Source: UBA10133 sp964348455 (lineage in GTDB: Bacteria > Patescibacteriota > Microgenomatia > UBA1400 > MFAQ01). Taken from it: a stretch of 30,830 bases of DNA. The stretch lies in the NCBI GenBank assembly GCA_964348455.1, contig CAYGCQ010000012.1:1-30830 (forward strand), read 5' to 3'. The notes beneath the pieces are model-generated. The model was not told the origin of the DNA, did not search any database, and was given only the letters and a program-made list of their open reading frames with translations. The translations under genes were made by a program, and so were the position numbers. Positions 19,996 to 26,565 of this stretch are shown one piece after another; positions within the stretch are counted from its first letter, which is position 1; every line of letters starts with the position of its first letter.

Positions 19996-22044
19996 ATGGA
20001 CTTTCAATTAGAATCAACTTACAAACCAACCGGCGATCAACCAAACGCTATCGAGAAGCTCGCCATCTCAATAGATCAGCAAAATCCTCACCAAACATTA
20101 TTGGGAGTTACCGGTAGTGGTAAAACATTCACGATAGCCAATATTATTCAGAAGACACAGCTTCCTACTCTGGTCATGTGCCATAACAAAACCTTGGCTT
20201 CCCAACTTTACCAAGAGTTTCGAGATTTTTTCCCTCACAATGCTGTTTCATACTTTGTTTCTTACTACGACTACTATCAGCCCGAAGCCTACATCCCTCA
20301 GACCGACACCTACATAGAGAAAGAAGCTGACATCAATCCTGAGATAGACAAATTCCGACTTACCACCACTGCCAACCTGCTTACTCGACCCGACAGTATC
20401 GTGGTTGCCTCGGTTTCTTGTATTTACAACATCGGCTCGCCTCTTGATCAAGAAAAAAATCAACTACCGCTTGCCAGGGGACAAGTTATTTCTAGAGACA
20501 CTGTTCTCATGCGCCTTTCAGATCTTCAGTATATGAGGACGAACTCTGAACTTGTCCGGGGTATGTACCGAGCAGTTGGAAACTCTGTTCAATTATTCCC
20601 CTCATACAAAGACATTATTATTTCTATGCAGTTCGATGATACTAGTCTCACTAACATCGAGATTCTTGACCCATTTAACTACACCAAAATAGAAGACGAT
20701 GACTTGGAAAGTACAGGGTTCCTGACAATTCATGCGGCGAAATTATTTATCACCGACCCTAGAAACCAAGGAGACGCGATCTCTAATATTAGACGAGACC
20801 TTGAGATACAAGTTAAGAAATTTAAAGATGCAGGGAAAATAATCGAGGCTCATCGAATAGAACAAAAAGTTAATTACGATCTATCCATGTTGGAGGAGGT
20901 TGGCTATGTCAGTGGTATCGAAAATTACTCTAGATATTTCGATGGCCGAGTACCAGGCTCTGCTCCATATTCACTATTCGAATATTTTCATTACAATGCG
21001 AAGAAATTTAACAAGCCTGGTTTTCTGACAGTCATTGATGAGTCGCATATTTCATTACCGCAAATTCGTGGCATGTATAACGGCGACCAAGCCCGCAAAG
21101 AAAATCTGATCAACTTCGGCTTCCGCCTACCCAGTGCCAAGGACAATAGGCCTCTGACTTATACTGAGTGGCAGTCTCGCACTCCTATAAAGCTCTATTC
21201 TTCTGCCACACCTACGGAACACGAACTATCTCTTTCTAAAACAAGCACCATACCCACAGTTGCCGAACAGTTAATTAGGCCTACCGGTCTGCTCGACCCT
21301 GAAGTCTTTGTATTTCCGACGAAAGGTCAAATTGATCACTTAACAAAAGAGCTAATCAAAAGAAAAGAAGTTGGTGAGCGAACTCTTATCTTAACTATGA
21401 CTAAGAGAATGGCTGAAGATTTATCGGATCATTTGAAAGAAAAATATCACCTTAAGGTCGAGTATCTCCACTCGGATATCCACACAATGGATAGGGCAGA
21501 TATTCTAGACAAGCTTCGTCTGGGGGACTTTGACTGCCTTGTGGGCATCAATCTTCTCCGTGAGGGTTTGGACCTTCCGGAAGTTTCTTTAGTAGCCATT
21601 CTTGACGCCGACAAAGAAGGCTTTCTGAGGACACCTACGGCCCTAATTCAGACCATGGGTAGGGCAGCTCGACACGTAAATGGTCAGGTATACCTATACG
21701 CAGAAAAAGTTTCAAGATCTATGAAGATAGCTATGGAAGAAACTTTGAGGCGTCGAAAGATTCAGATGGATTACAACACGAAACATGGCATTACACCTCT
21801 GGGTATTAACAAACCAATTCGTGACCGATTGTTCAAAGCCGAAAGCACAACCCCTCTGCCAAAGATAAAGGAACTGGCAGAACATGGCTGGACCGAAATA
21901 GAAGATGTCAATGCCGAAGCCCTTACTCCACAAAAGAAGAAAATATTGGTAGTTAAACTAAAAAAGATGATGAATCAAGCCGCCAATTCCTGGAACTTCG
22001 AACTCGCAGCCCGCTATAGAGACACCATCAAGAAACTCCAGTAG
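19996..22044 (+). CDS. uvrB: Excinuclease ABC subunit B (UvrB)
   Basis: UvrB is the damage-verifying helicase-like core of nucleotide excision repair. The 682-aa protein has LESTYKPTGDQPNAIEKL, Walker A LGVTGSGKTFTIAN (about 39), the beta-hairpin region VSYYDYYQPEAYIPQTDTY (about 90), helicase motifs including VIDESHISLPQI (about 340), YSSATPTEHE, VEYLHSDIHTMDR, LVGINLLREGLDLPEVSLVA (about 513) and QTMGRAARHVNGQV, and the C-terminal UvrC-binding helix (about 640-680: KKKILVVKLKKMMNQAANSW). Starts at ATG 19996; TTG 19993 is possible. A TGA-GAAAAT extended -10 box ends 7 nt before this ATG. It faces away from lexA. Confidence 0.96.
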   Translation: MDFQLESTYKPTGDQPNAIEKLAISIDQQNPHQTLLGVTGSGKTFTIANIIQKTQLPTLVMCHNKTLASQLYQEFRDFFPHNAVSYFVSYYDYYQPEAYIPQTDTYIEKEADINPEIDKFRLTTTANLLTRPDSIVVASVSCIYNIGSPLDQEKNQLPLARGQVISRDTVLMRLSDLQYMRTNSELVRGMYRAVGNSVQLFPSYKDIIISMQFDDTSLTNIEILDPFNYTKIEDDDLESTGFLTIHAAKLFITDPRNQGDAISNIRRDLEIQVKKFKDAGKIIEAHRIEQKVNYDLSMLEEVGYVSGIENYSRYFDGRVPGSAPYSLFEYFHYNAKKFNKPGFLTVIDESHISLPQIRGMYNGDQARKENLINFGFRLPSAKDNRPLTYTEWQSRTPIKLYSSATPTEHELSLSKTSTIPTVAEQLIRPTGLLDPEVFVFPTKGQIDHLTKELIKRKEVGERTLILTMTKRMAEDLSDHLKEKYHLKVEYLHSDIHTMDRADILDKLRLGDFDCLVGINLLREGLDLPEVSLVAILDADKEGFLRTPTALIQTMGRAARHVNGQVYLYAEKVSRSMKIAMEETLRRRKIQMDYNTKHGITPLGINKPIRDRLFKAESTTPLPKIKELAEHGWTEIEDVNAEALTPQKKKILVVKLKKMMNQAANSWNFELAARYRDTIKKLQ

Positions 22045-22542
22045 TTACTGGTTTTTCTCAAGAATTTTTGACAATGTCTCAATAATCTCTTGATCCGTAA
22101 AATCTCGGTCTACACAAACATGTATGTCATTCCAGAATCGATCTAGCTCCTTTTGGTTTTCTGTAACCAATTCAGTAATTTTATTAGCTACCACCATACC
22201 CTCTACAGATATATTCGAGAGAGTCAGCCAAAGTGCCCCCAAATCTTTGTTTTCTTCAGCATTGGTATGACGCTCACCTTCCGATTCTGCAAACTCATCT
22301 TGTCTTCCTCTGGGAATATCACTAGTTGTTAGTCCCTTTACTGCCTCACCGAATAAAGTTCTACATGTTTGCATTGATTCAACAGTGCCTTTAGGATTGT
22401 CACCGGCACCGTCCATAGTAGCTGCGGCAATTACCATTGCATCATTAGGGTCGGCTCCTTCTTCTTCTAGTTTTCTTGCCTCTTCTAATAACCCGGCTTC
22501 AGAATATTCTGAATGTGAGAATGTGTATGGTGTATCTGGCAT
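22045..22542 (-). CDS. Uncharacterised acidic protein
   Basis: The 165-aa soluble protein is not recognised. It is highly acidic in the N-terminal half (YSEAGLLEEARKLEEEGADP, then the Asp/Glu-rich ESEGERHTNAEENKD near residue 88) and looks largely helical. There is no signal peptide or transmembrane segment. VCVDRDFTDQEIIETLSKIL at the end could be a short helical domain. The gene ends directly at the uvrB stop (convergent, zero gap) and starts 30 bp from a divergent NUDIX gene. A TGA-TATATT box ends 6 nt before ATG, supporting a real start. Confidence 0.65.
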   Translation of the reverse strand: MPDTPYTFSHSEYSEAGLLEEARKLEEEGADPNDAMVIAAATMDGAGDNPKGTVESMQTCRTLFGEAVKGLTTSDIPRGRQDEFAESEGERHTNAEENKDLGALWLTLSNISVEGMVVANKITELVTENQKELDRFWNDIHVCVDRDFTDQEIIETLSKILEKNQ

Positions 22543-22572
22543 ATCCTAAATATATCAGAATATAATAAGGTC
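22543..22572. promoter_or_regulatory. 30-bp divergent promoter region with two leaderless -10 boxes
   Basis: Minus strand: TATATT (plus coordinates 22549-22554), preceded by TGA, ends 6 nt before ATG 22542. Plus strand: consensus TATAAT (22561-22566) ends 6 nt before ATG 22573. Both transcripts would start at their start codons and their -35 regions would overlap each other's coding strands. Confidence 0.65.
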
Positions 22573-23106
22573 ATGGACGAATCTAATGCAGTCAGTAATA
22601 TTTGGACATTCAATGAAATCACAGTAAGGTTTACTTGGATTCCTGGTGATGATCATGAAAAATACCGTCCCTTTACCCAGATTTACGGCGTTTGTTTCAA
22701 TGACAAGGGTCAAATACTGATTCAAAAAGTCGAGGATTCCGACTGGTGCTTGGCAGGTGGTACGGTAGAGGAGGGCGAATCTCCGGAGGAAACACTTCGC
22801 AGAGAACTAATTGAGGAAACCAACGTCACTATCAAAAATCCCATAATGCTTGGGGGGCAGAAAGTTGAATTTATTAATGGTCACAATCCACATCCCAAAA
22901 GAGGTGAGGGTGACATTTTTTATCAGCTTCGCTATTACTGCGAAGTGGATGAACTTCTACCTCAAACACCTGATCCTGACAACGGCAAAGTTCATGATCG
23001 TCTTTTTGTAGAGCCCTCAGAAATTACCAAATACTTCGACTGGGGGGCTACAGGTGCAGCCATCTTTTCTCAAGCAACCGACCTCTACAAAAAACTCCAC
23101 CCTTAA
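22573..23106 (+). CDS. NUDIX hydrolase
   Basis: The NUDIX superfamily cleaves nucleoside diphosphates linked to another moiety. The 177-aa protein has a Nudix box at about residues 62-84: GGTVEEGESPEETLRRELIEE, matching GX5EX7REUXEE with the later Gly replaced. The core begins YGVCFNDKGQILIQKVEDSD. The C-terminal part contains VKFINGHNPHP-type substrate-loop sequence (KVEFINGHNPHPKRGEGD). The substrate cannot be assigned. It has its own promoter with TATAAT 6 nt before the ATG. It is one of three NUDIX genes within 3 kb that are not obviously close copies of each other. A hairpin ACCTGC/GCAGGT follows the stop without a T-run. Confidence 0.88.
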   Translation: MDESNAVSNIWTFNEITVRFTWIPGDDHEKYRPFTQIYGVCFNDKGQILIQKVEDSDWCLAGGTVEEGESPEETLRRELIEETNVTIKNPIMLGGQKVEFINGHNPHPKRGEGDIFYQLRYYCEVDELLPQTPDPDNGKVHDRLFVEPSEITKYFDWGATGAAIFSQATDLYKKLHP

Positions 23107-23167
23107 CACCTGCGAGGAGAGTCCTTGCAGGTCTCACTACTCCCGCTAAAGTTCCACCAAAAATTGA

Positions 23168-23173
23168 TATACT
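23168..23173 (+). promoter_or_regulatory. -10 box of the coiled-coil gene, leaderless type
   Basis: TATACT ends 6 nt before ATG 23180, with TGA directly upstream giving an extended -10 element. No ribosome binding site. Confidence 0.6.
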
Positions 23174-23179
23174 GGAATA

Positions 23180-23659
23180 ATGCTCTCTAAGGACGACGAA
23201 AAAAGAATTAAGATAATTGCCCTTGATGGTGTTATCGAGGCGCTTGAAGGTTTGATATTGCCGAGGTTTGACAAGCTTGATGAGGAACTGTCTGGAGTCA
23301 AAGATGAACTGTCTGGAGTCAAAGATGAAGTTAATGGTCTAAAAGCTGAAGTTAATGGTCTAAAAGCAGACGTTAGTGAACTCAAAGGAGCGGTAGAAAT
23401 TCTTGATTCTGACATGGGAGGAGTTAAAATGAGGCTCAAAGTCGTAGAAAACAAGATCGATACAATTCTTGACACCACTCTAGTTGTTCGCGACCACGAA
23501 AAAAGAATTTCCAAGCTCGAAATGACGTCCTCCCCGCACAGACTCCGCTTCGCTTCGCATTGTACGGGGTTTCCTGACTGTATTTCATTTCATGCTACCA
23601 GCATATCATCGCCTTCGGCGACGACATGCTCATCCCATTCATCCCCGCACAAGGTTTGA
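23180..23659 (+). CDS. Coiled-coil protein with heptad tandem repeats and repeat-derived tail
   Basis: The 159-aa product has an N-terminal helix (residues 1-35), then five 7-residue units at residues 36-70: ELSGVKD twice, EVNGLKA twice, DVSELKG. The DNA shows five 21-nt units (23285-23389), the first two identical. These and the following helix (to RISKLE, residue about 113) should form a long coiled coil with hydrophobic heptad positions. From about residue 114 the sequence becomes Ser/His/Cys-rich and is encoded by palindromic repeats at 23531-23685, so the tail is probably an accidental extension. Function unknown; it resembles small coiled-coil proteins of many bacteria. It may be an intact ancestral gene whose stop was lost by repeat insertion. 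Confidence 0.65.
   Translation: MLSKDDEKRIKIIALDGVIEALEGLILPRFDKLDEELSGVKDELSGVKDEVNGLKAEVNGLKADVSELKGAVEILDSDMGGVKMRLKVVENKIDTILDTTLVVRDHEKRISKLEMTSSPHRLRFASHCTGFPDCISFHATSISSPSATTCSSHSSPHKV
23285..23389 (+). repeat. Five tandem 21-nt units inside the coiled-coil gene
   Basis: Units encode seven residues each with pattern (D/E)xxxxK(D/A/G). Units 1 and 2 are identical, units 3 and 4 differ by one base, and unit 5 is diverged. The unit length equals one coiled-coil heptad, so copy-number change lengthens the coil in register. Confidence 0.85.
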
Positions 23660-23685
23660 GTACAAACCCTTGTACGGGGTTTCCT
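23531..23685. repeat. Palindromic repeat cluster (CCCCGCAC...GTACGGGG)
   Basis: Two copies of an element begin TCCCCGCACA and end TGTACGGGGTTTCCTG (23531-23575 and 23642-23685). In both the outer stem is 8-9 bp with the same C-A mismatch. The second copy has a longer stem (arms 23643-23654 and 23668-23679). Between them lie two smaller hairpins: ATGCT-ACC-AGCAT (23592-23604) and TCGCC-TTC-GGCGA (23609-23621). The 5' part encodes the tail of the coiled-coil ORF. Confidence 0.7.
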
Positions 23686-23708
23686 GGGTACAAAAAACTC
23701 TTGTTTAA

Positions 23709-23775
23709 TGACTACATCATTTCGACCGAGTGAAGTGAGTGGGGGAATCTCACACCGTATGTCATTCCTGCGGAG
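23709..23775. repeat. Fragments of dispersed repeats upstream of the GNAT gene
   Basis: TCATTTCGACCGAGTGAAG... runs to GGGGGAATCTCAC (about 23709-23754), and a half copy of the GTCATTCCTGCGGA family follows at 23760. The region has no convincing reading frame. The boundaries GTCATT/AATCTC are like those of the element at 15535. Confidence 0.5.
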
Positions 23776-23812
23776 AAAGACCACTGGTCACTGAATAGGG
23801 AAATTCATCCAA

Positions 23813-23818
23813 TAGAAT
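23813..23818 (+). promoter_or_regulatory. -10 box of the GNAT gene, leaderless type
   Basis: TAGAAT ends 5 nt before ATG 23824. No ribosome binding site is seen. Confidence 0.5.
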
Positions 23819-23823
23819 ACAAT

Positions 23824-24318
23824 ATGAGCATGGAAGAATCCGAAAATATCAAAATAATCAAACTCGAACCAAAAGACTGGCAAATATATAAAGCAATTCG
23901 TTTGGAGGCTTTAAGAATGGAACCTTATGCCTTTAATTCTAAATATCAAGACGTGTTAACAAAGCCAGACAGCTTCTGGATTGATGAACTTTCAGATGAG
24001 AGCAAAATATATCTTTTTGCTACGGTAAGCGATGAAGTCGTGGGCACTATGAATGTTTCATTTAACGAAAATAATATAAAGTATGAAGCTGTTATTCACG
24101 GAGCTTATGTAAATATCAGTCATAGAAGAAAGGGGATTGGTAAACAGCTGCTCACATCCCTTCTTGAAGAAGTTAAAAAAAGGGGTGATGTCACCACAGC
24201 CAAACTCTGGGTAAAAGGCTCTCAAATCAAAGCCAGAAAATTCTACGAATACATGGGTTTTTCTGTTGTAGACAAGGATGACAAGAACACCCTCATCATG
24301 GAAAAATCCCTCAGGTGA
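23824..24318 (+). CDS. GNAT family N-acetyltransferase
   Basis: The 164-aa protein is a GCN5-related acetyltransferase that transfers acetyl from acetyl-CoA to an unknown amine. The fold is visible as IIKLEPKDWQIYKAIRLEAL at the N-terminus, strands around VVGTMNVSF and AVIHGAYVN, the acetyl-CoA loop SHRRKGIGKQLLTSLLEEVK (about 99-118; R/Q-x-x-G-x-G/A form RRKGIG), and the C-terminal ARKFYEYMGFSVVDK motif. The start could also be ATG 23830. It lies between repeat fragments and a divergent NUDIX region. Its substrate may be an antibiotic, peptide or protein N-terminus; the sequence does not say. Confidence 0.88.
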   Translation: MSMEESENIKIIKLEPKDWQIYKAIRLEALRMEPYAFNSKYQDVLTKPDSFWIDELSDESKIYLFATVSDEVVGTMNVSFNENNIKYEAVIHGAYVNISHRRKGIGKQLLTSLLEEVKKRGDVTTAKLWVKGSQIKARKFYEYMGFSVVDKDDKNTLIMEKSLR

Positions 24319-24319
24319 T

Positions 24320-24345
24320 GTCATTCCCGACCTGATCGGGAATCT
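24320..24345. repeat. Dispersed palindromic repeat (GTCATTCC...GGAATC family)
   Basis: GTC-ATTCCCGA-CCTGA-TCGGGAAT-CT, perfect 8-bp stem with a 5-nt loop, in the 40-bp gap between convergent GNAT and NUDIX genes. Confidence 0.75.
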
Positions 24346-24358
24346 ATACAAGATTCCA

Positions 24359-24910
24359 CTATAGACTTCTCTTCAAAACCTCATCGAGAGCGACTTGGTG
24401 CACAAACCCATAAACCTTGCCATAGTCACCCCAGGAGTGGGTTGTGTCGGATTTTTCAAACAAGTTATCATCCTTTAGATGATTAAAGTTTTCAATTAAT
24501 TGCCTAAAGTCTTTCTCTGAGTATTTAAATATCTTAGTCACATCATCGCCGGCCAGATAATCATCTTTTGTGGTATTTAGATAGCAAATAATAATGCTTG
24601 TTCTAAATATTTTCCCTTTGTAATCACCTACAACTCTCACTTCGGCCAGTTCCATTAATTCCTCAGGTTCAACTACCAAATCCATCTCTTCTTTGATTTC
24701 CCTCATTGCTGCCTCGGTTACGTTTTCTTCTTTGTCTACTCCACCTCCTAACAGTCGAACAATCCCTTCCGGATAGTGATTCTCTTTTTCTCCTAATAAA
24801 TAATTTCCATGACCATCCCGACACATGATCAGCACGGTTCGATCCCTATATTTCAAATTATCAAACGGCTGGGCCACCAACTTTAGATTTAGATCGAATA
24901 CTTTAAACAT
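24359..24910 (-). CDS. NUDIX hydrolase
   Basis: The 183-aa NUDIX protein has its box at about residues 54-76 (LGGGVDKEENVTEAAMREIKEE), with the metal-binding Glu residues in REIKEEM. A substrate-side loop RTSIIICYLN and a long C-terminal extension (from about 125, ending VHQVALDEVLKRSL) go beyond the minimal fold. The substrate is not assignable. Its start codon lies only 16 bp from the divergent NUDIX gene at 24927, and a GATAAT box ends 6 nt upstream. It differs clearly from the NUDIX at 22573 in both core and tail. Confidence 0.87.
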   Translation of the reverse strand: MFKVFDLNLKLVAQPFDNLKYRDRTVLIMCRDGHGNYLLGEKENHYPEGIVRLLGGGVDKEENVTEAAMREIKEEMDLVVEPEELMELAEVRVVGDYKGKIFRTSIIICYLNTTKDDYLAGDDVTKIFKYSEKDFRQLIENFNHLKDDNLFEKSDTTHSWGDYGKVYGFVHQVALDEVLKRSL

Positions 24911-24926
24911 AGTAGTATTATCACAT
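24911..24926. promoter_or_regulatory. 16-bp bidirectional leaderless promoter region
   Basis: The whole gap between two divergent NUDIX start codons is 16 bp. The minus-strand box GATAAT (plus coordinates 24917-24922), preceded by TGT, ends 6 nt before ATG 24910. The plus-strand box TATTAT (24916-24921) ends 5 nt before ATG 24927. The two boxes share five base pairs, so polymerase can serve only one direction at a time. Confidence 0.65.
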
Positions 24927-25412
24927 ATGGATATTGACGGGAAAGATAGAATATTTATTAAAAATAATTTAGTAAATCATGAGTCCGCCGGAGGATTTCT
25001 GTTTTATAATCACCCAAAAGAAGGACTGCTTGTCGCAGTGCTAAAAAAAGAGGGTGAACTTTATCTAATTCCAAAGGGTCATATTAAGCTGGATGAAACA
25101 CCAAGCGAGGCGGCGTTAAGGGAATTATTTGAAGAGCTAAATCTTCATATAATACCGAAGATAATCGGAAAAGTAGAAATTGAAAAATACGAGTTTGAAT
25201 TACCTGGTGACTCCAGAAAACATCTTAAAAAATTCCACAAATATATTTTCGAAATTTCTAGTAAAACAGAAATATCTCCCCAAGTAGAAGAAAATTTCAT
25301 ATCCGCTAATTGGATGGGTATATCAAAAGCTTCCGAGCTGCTTACTTACGACTCAAAAACTCTAATAAAAGCTGTGCAACTCTATCTGAAGAAAAAGGAG
25401 GTAAAAATTTAA
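24927..25412 (+). CDS. NUDIX hydrolase, Ap4A-hydrolase-like
   Basis: The 161-aa protein starts at ATG 24927; in-frame upstream starts lie inside the opposite gene. The core AGGFLFYNHPKEGLLVAVLK and the box PKGHIKLDETPSEAALRELFEEL (about residues 56-78) resemble the PKGH.x..E form seen in diadenosine polyphosphate and ADP-ribose-type NUDIX enzymes. KKFHKYIFEI and the C-terminal WMGISKASELL complete the usual fold. A role in clearing dinucleoside polyphosphates is inferred. The stop overlaps the end of the convergent CYTH gene by 4 bp. Confidence 0.87.
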   Translation: MDIDGKDRIFIKNNLVNHESAGGFLFYNHPKEGLLVAVLKKEGELYLIPKGHIKLDETPSEAALRELFEELNLHIIPKIIGKVEIEKYEFELPGDSRKHLKKFHKYIFEISSKTEISPQVEENFISANWMGISKASELLTYDSKTLIKAVQLYLKKKEVKI

Positions 25413-25948
25413 ATGTTTCTTTTTGTTGCTTTATCAAAAATTGCAAATACCTCTTCACCTGCCACTTCTACTTTATCTTCCAAAAGATCAACTAGTTTCT
25501 GTACCTCTGCTCCATCCGGACCCTCTATTTCTGCAATATGCAGTTCAGCAGGCCTGTAAAAATCAATAAAGGCAAATTCTGTTTCGCCCTTGTTCCAAAT
25601 TTCTCTCTTGGAGAAGTTTTCCTTAATCAATTTACACCCTAGAGAAAAAAGTATTTCCTGCATACTTTCCGAATTATCTAAGGATACATTTAACTCTCGC
25701 CTTGTCCAGACACCTCTGGTATCCTGCTTACCGTCTTTCAAAGTCAATACTTTAAACTCACCGACCACTTCTCTCAGTCGATACAGACTGTGGACATTAG
25801 CCATAGTATCCGCTCCGGTACCAAAATAGGAATCTCTCATCTCTTTTTTTTTAGTAAAAGTAAAGCCATTNNNNNNNNNNCCATTAGTCTTAAGCCAATC
25901 GACCACAAGCTCTCGATTTTTATATTTTAATTTGACTTCAATTTCCAT
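25409..25948 (-). CDS. CYTH domain protein (class IV adenylate cyclase / thiamine triphosphatase-like)
   Basis: CYTH tunnel enzymes bind triphosphates and metal ions. The 179-aa product (with a short unknown segment from the N gap) starts MEIEVKLKYK, containing the defining ExExK motif. It continues with MRDSYFGTG, LYRLREV, ARG/ LKDGKQDTRGVWTRRELNVS and, near the C-terminus, ERTEF-like WNKGETEFAFIDFYRPAEL and HIAEIEGPD, which supply the charged lining of the tunnel. Cyclase, thiamine triphosphatase and tripolyphosphatase activities cannot be told apart. ATG 25948 is preferred over ATG 25978 because the ExExK motif normally starts the protein. It lies 7 nt after the histidine phosphatase stop, so an operon is likely. 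Confidence 0.83.
   Translation of the reverse strand: MEIEVKLKYKNRELVVDWLKTNXXXXNGFTFTKKKEMRDSYFGTGADTMANVHSLYRLREVVGEFKVLTLKDGKQDTRGVWTRRELNVSLDNSESMQEILFSLGCKLIKENFSKREIWNKGETEFAFIDFYRPAELHIAEIEGPDGAEVQKLVDLLEDKVEVAGEEVFAIFDKATKRNI
25871..25880. other. Assembly gap (10 N)
   Basis: Ten N lie inside the CYTH coding region. The frame on the two sides agrees, but the real gap length is unknown, so the protein near residue 22-25 is unreliable. Confidence 0.99.
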
Positions 25949-25955
25949 TCTTATT

Positions 25956-26549
25956 TTATTTTTCCTGTTTATATTCAATACCTTCCAATTGCTCTATGGT
26001 AATTTTTTGGCCATCTTTATTCAATACTACATATGCACAATCGGTAATGCTAATAATCCCACTATCGTTAAGGATATCTTTAAAAATTACCCAAAAAGGC
26101 ATACCATGCGTAACGATTCCAATAGTTGAATAACTTTTAAGACTGGTAACCTCTAAAAACGCTTTTATAATTCTGTTTGCAAAAGCCTCTTGAGACTCTG
26201 CTCCTTGAATCTGATTTTTGTAATCCTTCAGCTCTTCAACTAATTCAGGATACTTTTCCCTTGCTTCGTCCTTAGTCATCCCGGACAAGATCCCATTTTT
26301 GTTTCTTTCCCTAAGGTCTTGAATTGTTTTTATCTCACAATTCAGCGTAGATTTTAGAATTTTAGCAGTTTGCTGTGCTCGTATCATTGGACTACAAAAA
26401 AGAATCTGTATGCCGGAATCAGCAATCTTACTAGCAAGCTCTTGAGCCTGAATTTTGCCTTTGTCTGTCAGTTCATCATCATAGGCTCCCCCAAATCTGT
26501 CCTCAAGATCGCCAGTCGTTTGTCCATGTCTAATTAGATAAATCTTCAT
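25956..26549 (-). CDS. Histidine phosphatase family protein (phosphoglycerate mutase-like)
   Basis: The 197-aa product has the catalytic RHG motif at its N-terminus (KIYLIRHGQTTGD), DDELTDKGKIQAQELA, FCSPMIRAQQTAKIL (second Arg), DLRERNKNGILSGM and the second active-site His in GIVTHGMPFWV (about 150). Such enzymes remove phosphate from sugars, nucleotides or proteins; the independent PGM at 16930 already serves glycolysis, so a phosphatase role is more likely. The start at ATG 26549 follows a TAGAAT box by 7 nt; longer in-frame starts overlap the pyrophosphatase gene and are not conserved. Confidence 0.88.
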   Translation of the reverse strand: MKIYLIRHGQTTGDLEDRFGGAYDDELTDKGKIQAQELASKIADSGIQILFCSPMIRAQQTAKILKSTLNCEIKTIQDLRERNKNGILSGMTKDEAREKYPELVEELKDYKNQIQGAESQEAFANRIIKAFLEVTSLKSYSTIGIVTHGMPFWVIFKDILNDSGIISITDCAYVVLNKDGQKITIEQLEGIEYKQEK

Positions 26550-26556
26550 AATCTTT

Positions 26557-26562
26557 ATTCTA
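26557..26562 (-). promoter_or_regulatory. -10 box of the histidine phosphatase gene
   Basis: TAGAAT on the minus strand ends 7 nt before ATG 26549 and lies in the short gap after the pyrophosphatase gene. Weak to moderate support. Confidence 0.4.
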
Positions 26563-26565
26563 AAA

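Noticed and set aside
23285..23389. CRISPR-like array
   Set aside because: The 21-nt units are directly adjacent without spacers and encode in-frame heptads.
24825..24926. N-terminal extension of the plus-strand NUDIX gene
   Set aside because: It would overlap the start of the opposite NUDIX gene by 86 bp and its sequence is unlike NUDIX proteins; ATG 24927 has a -10 box.
25709..25829. Plus-strand reading frames across the CYTH gene and other opposite-strand frames within known genes
   Set aside because: They are shadows of well-supported genes, without start signals or recognisable domains.
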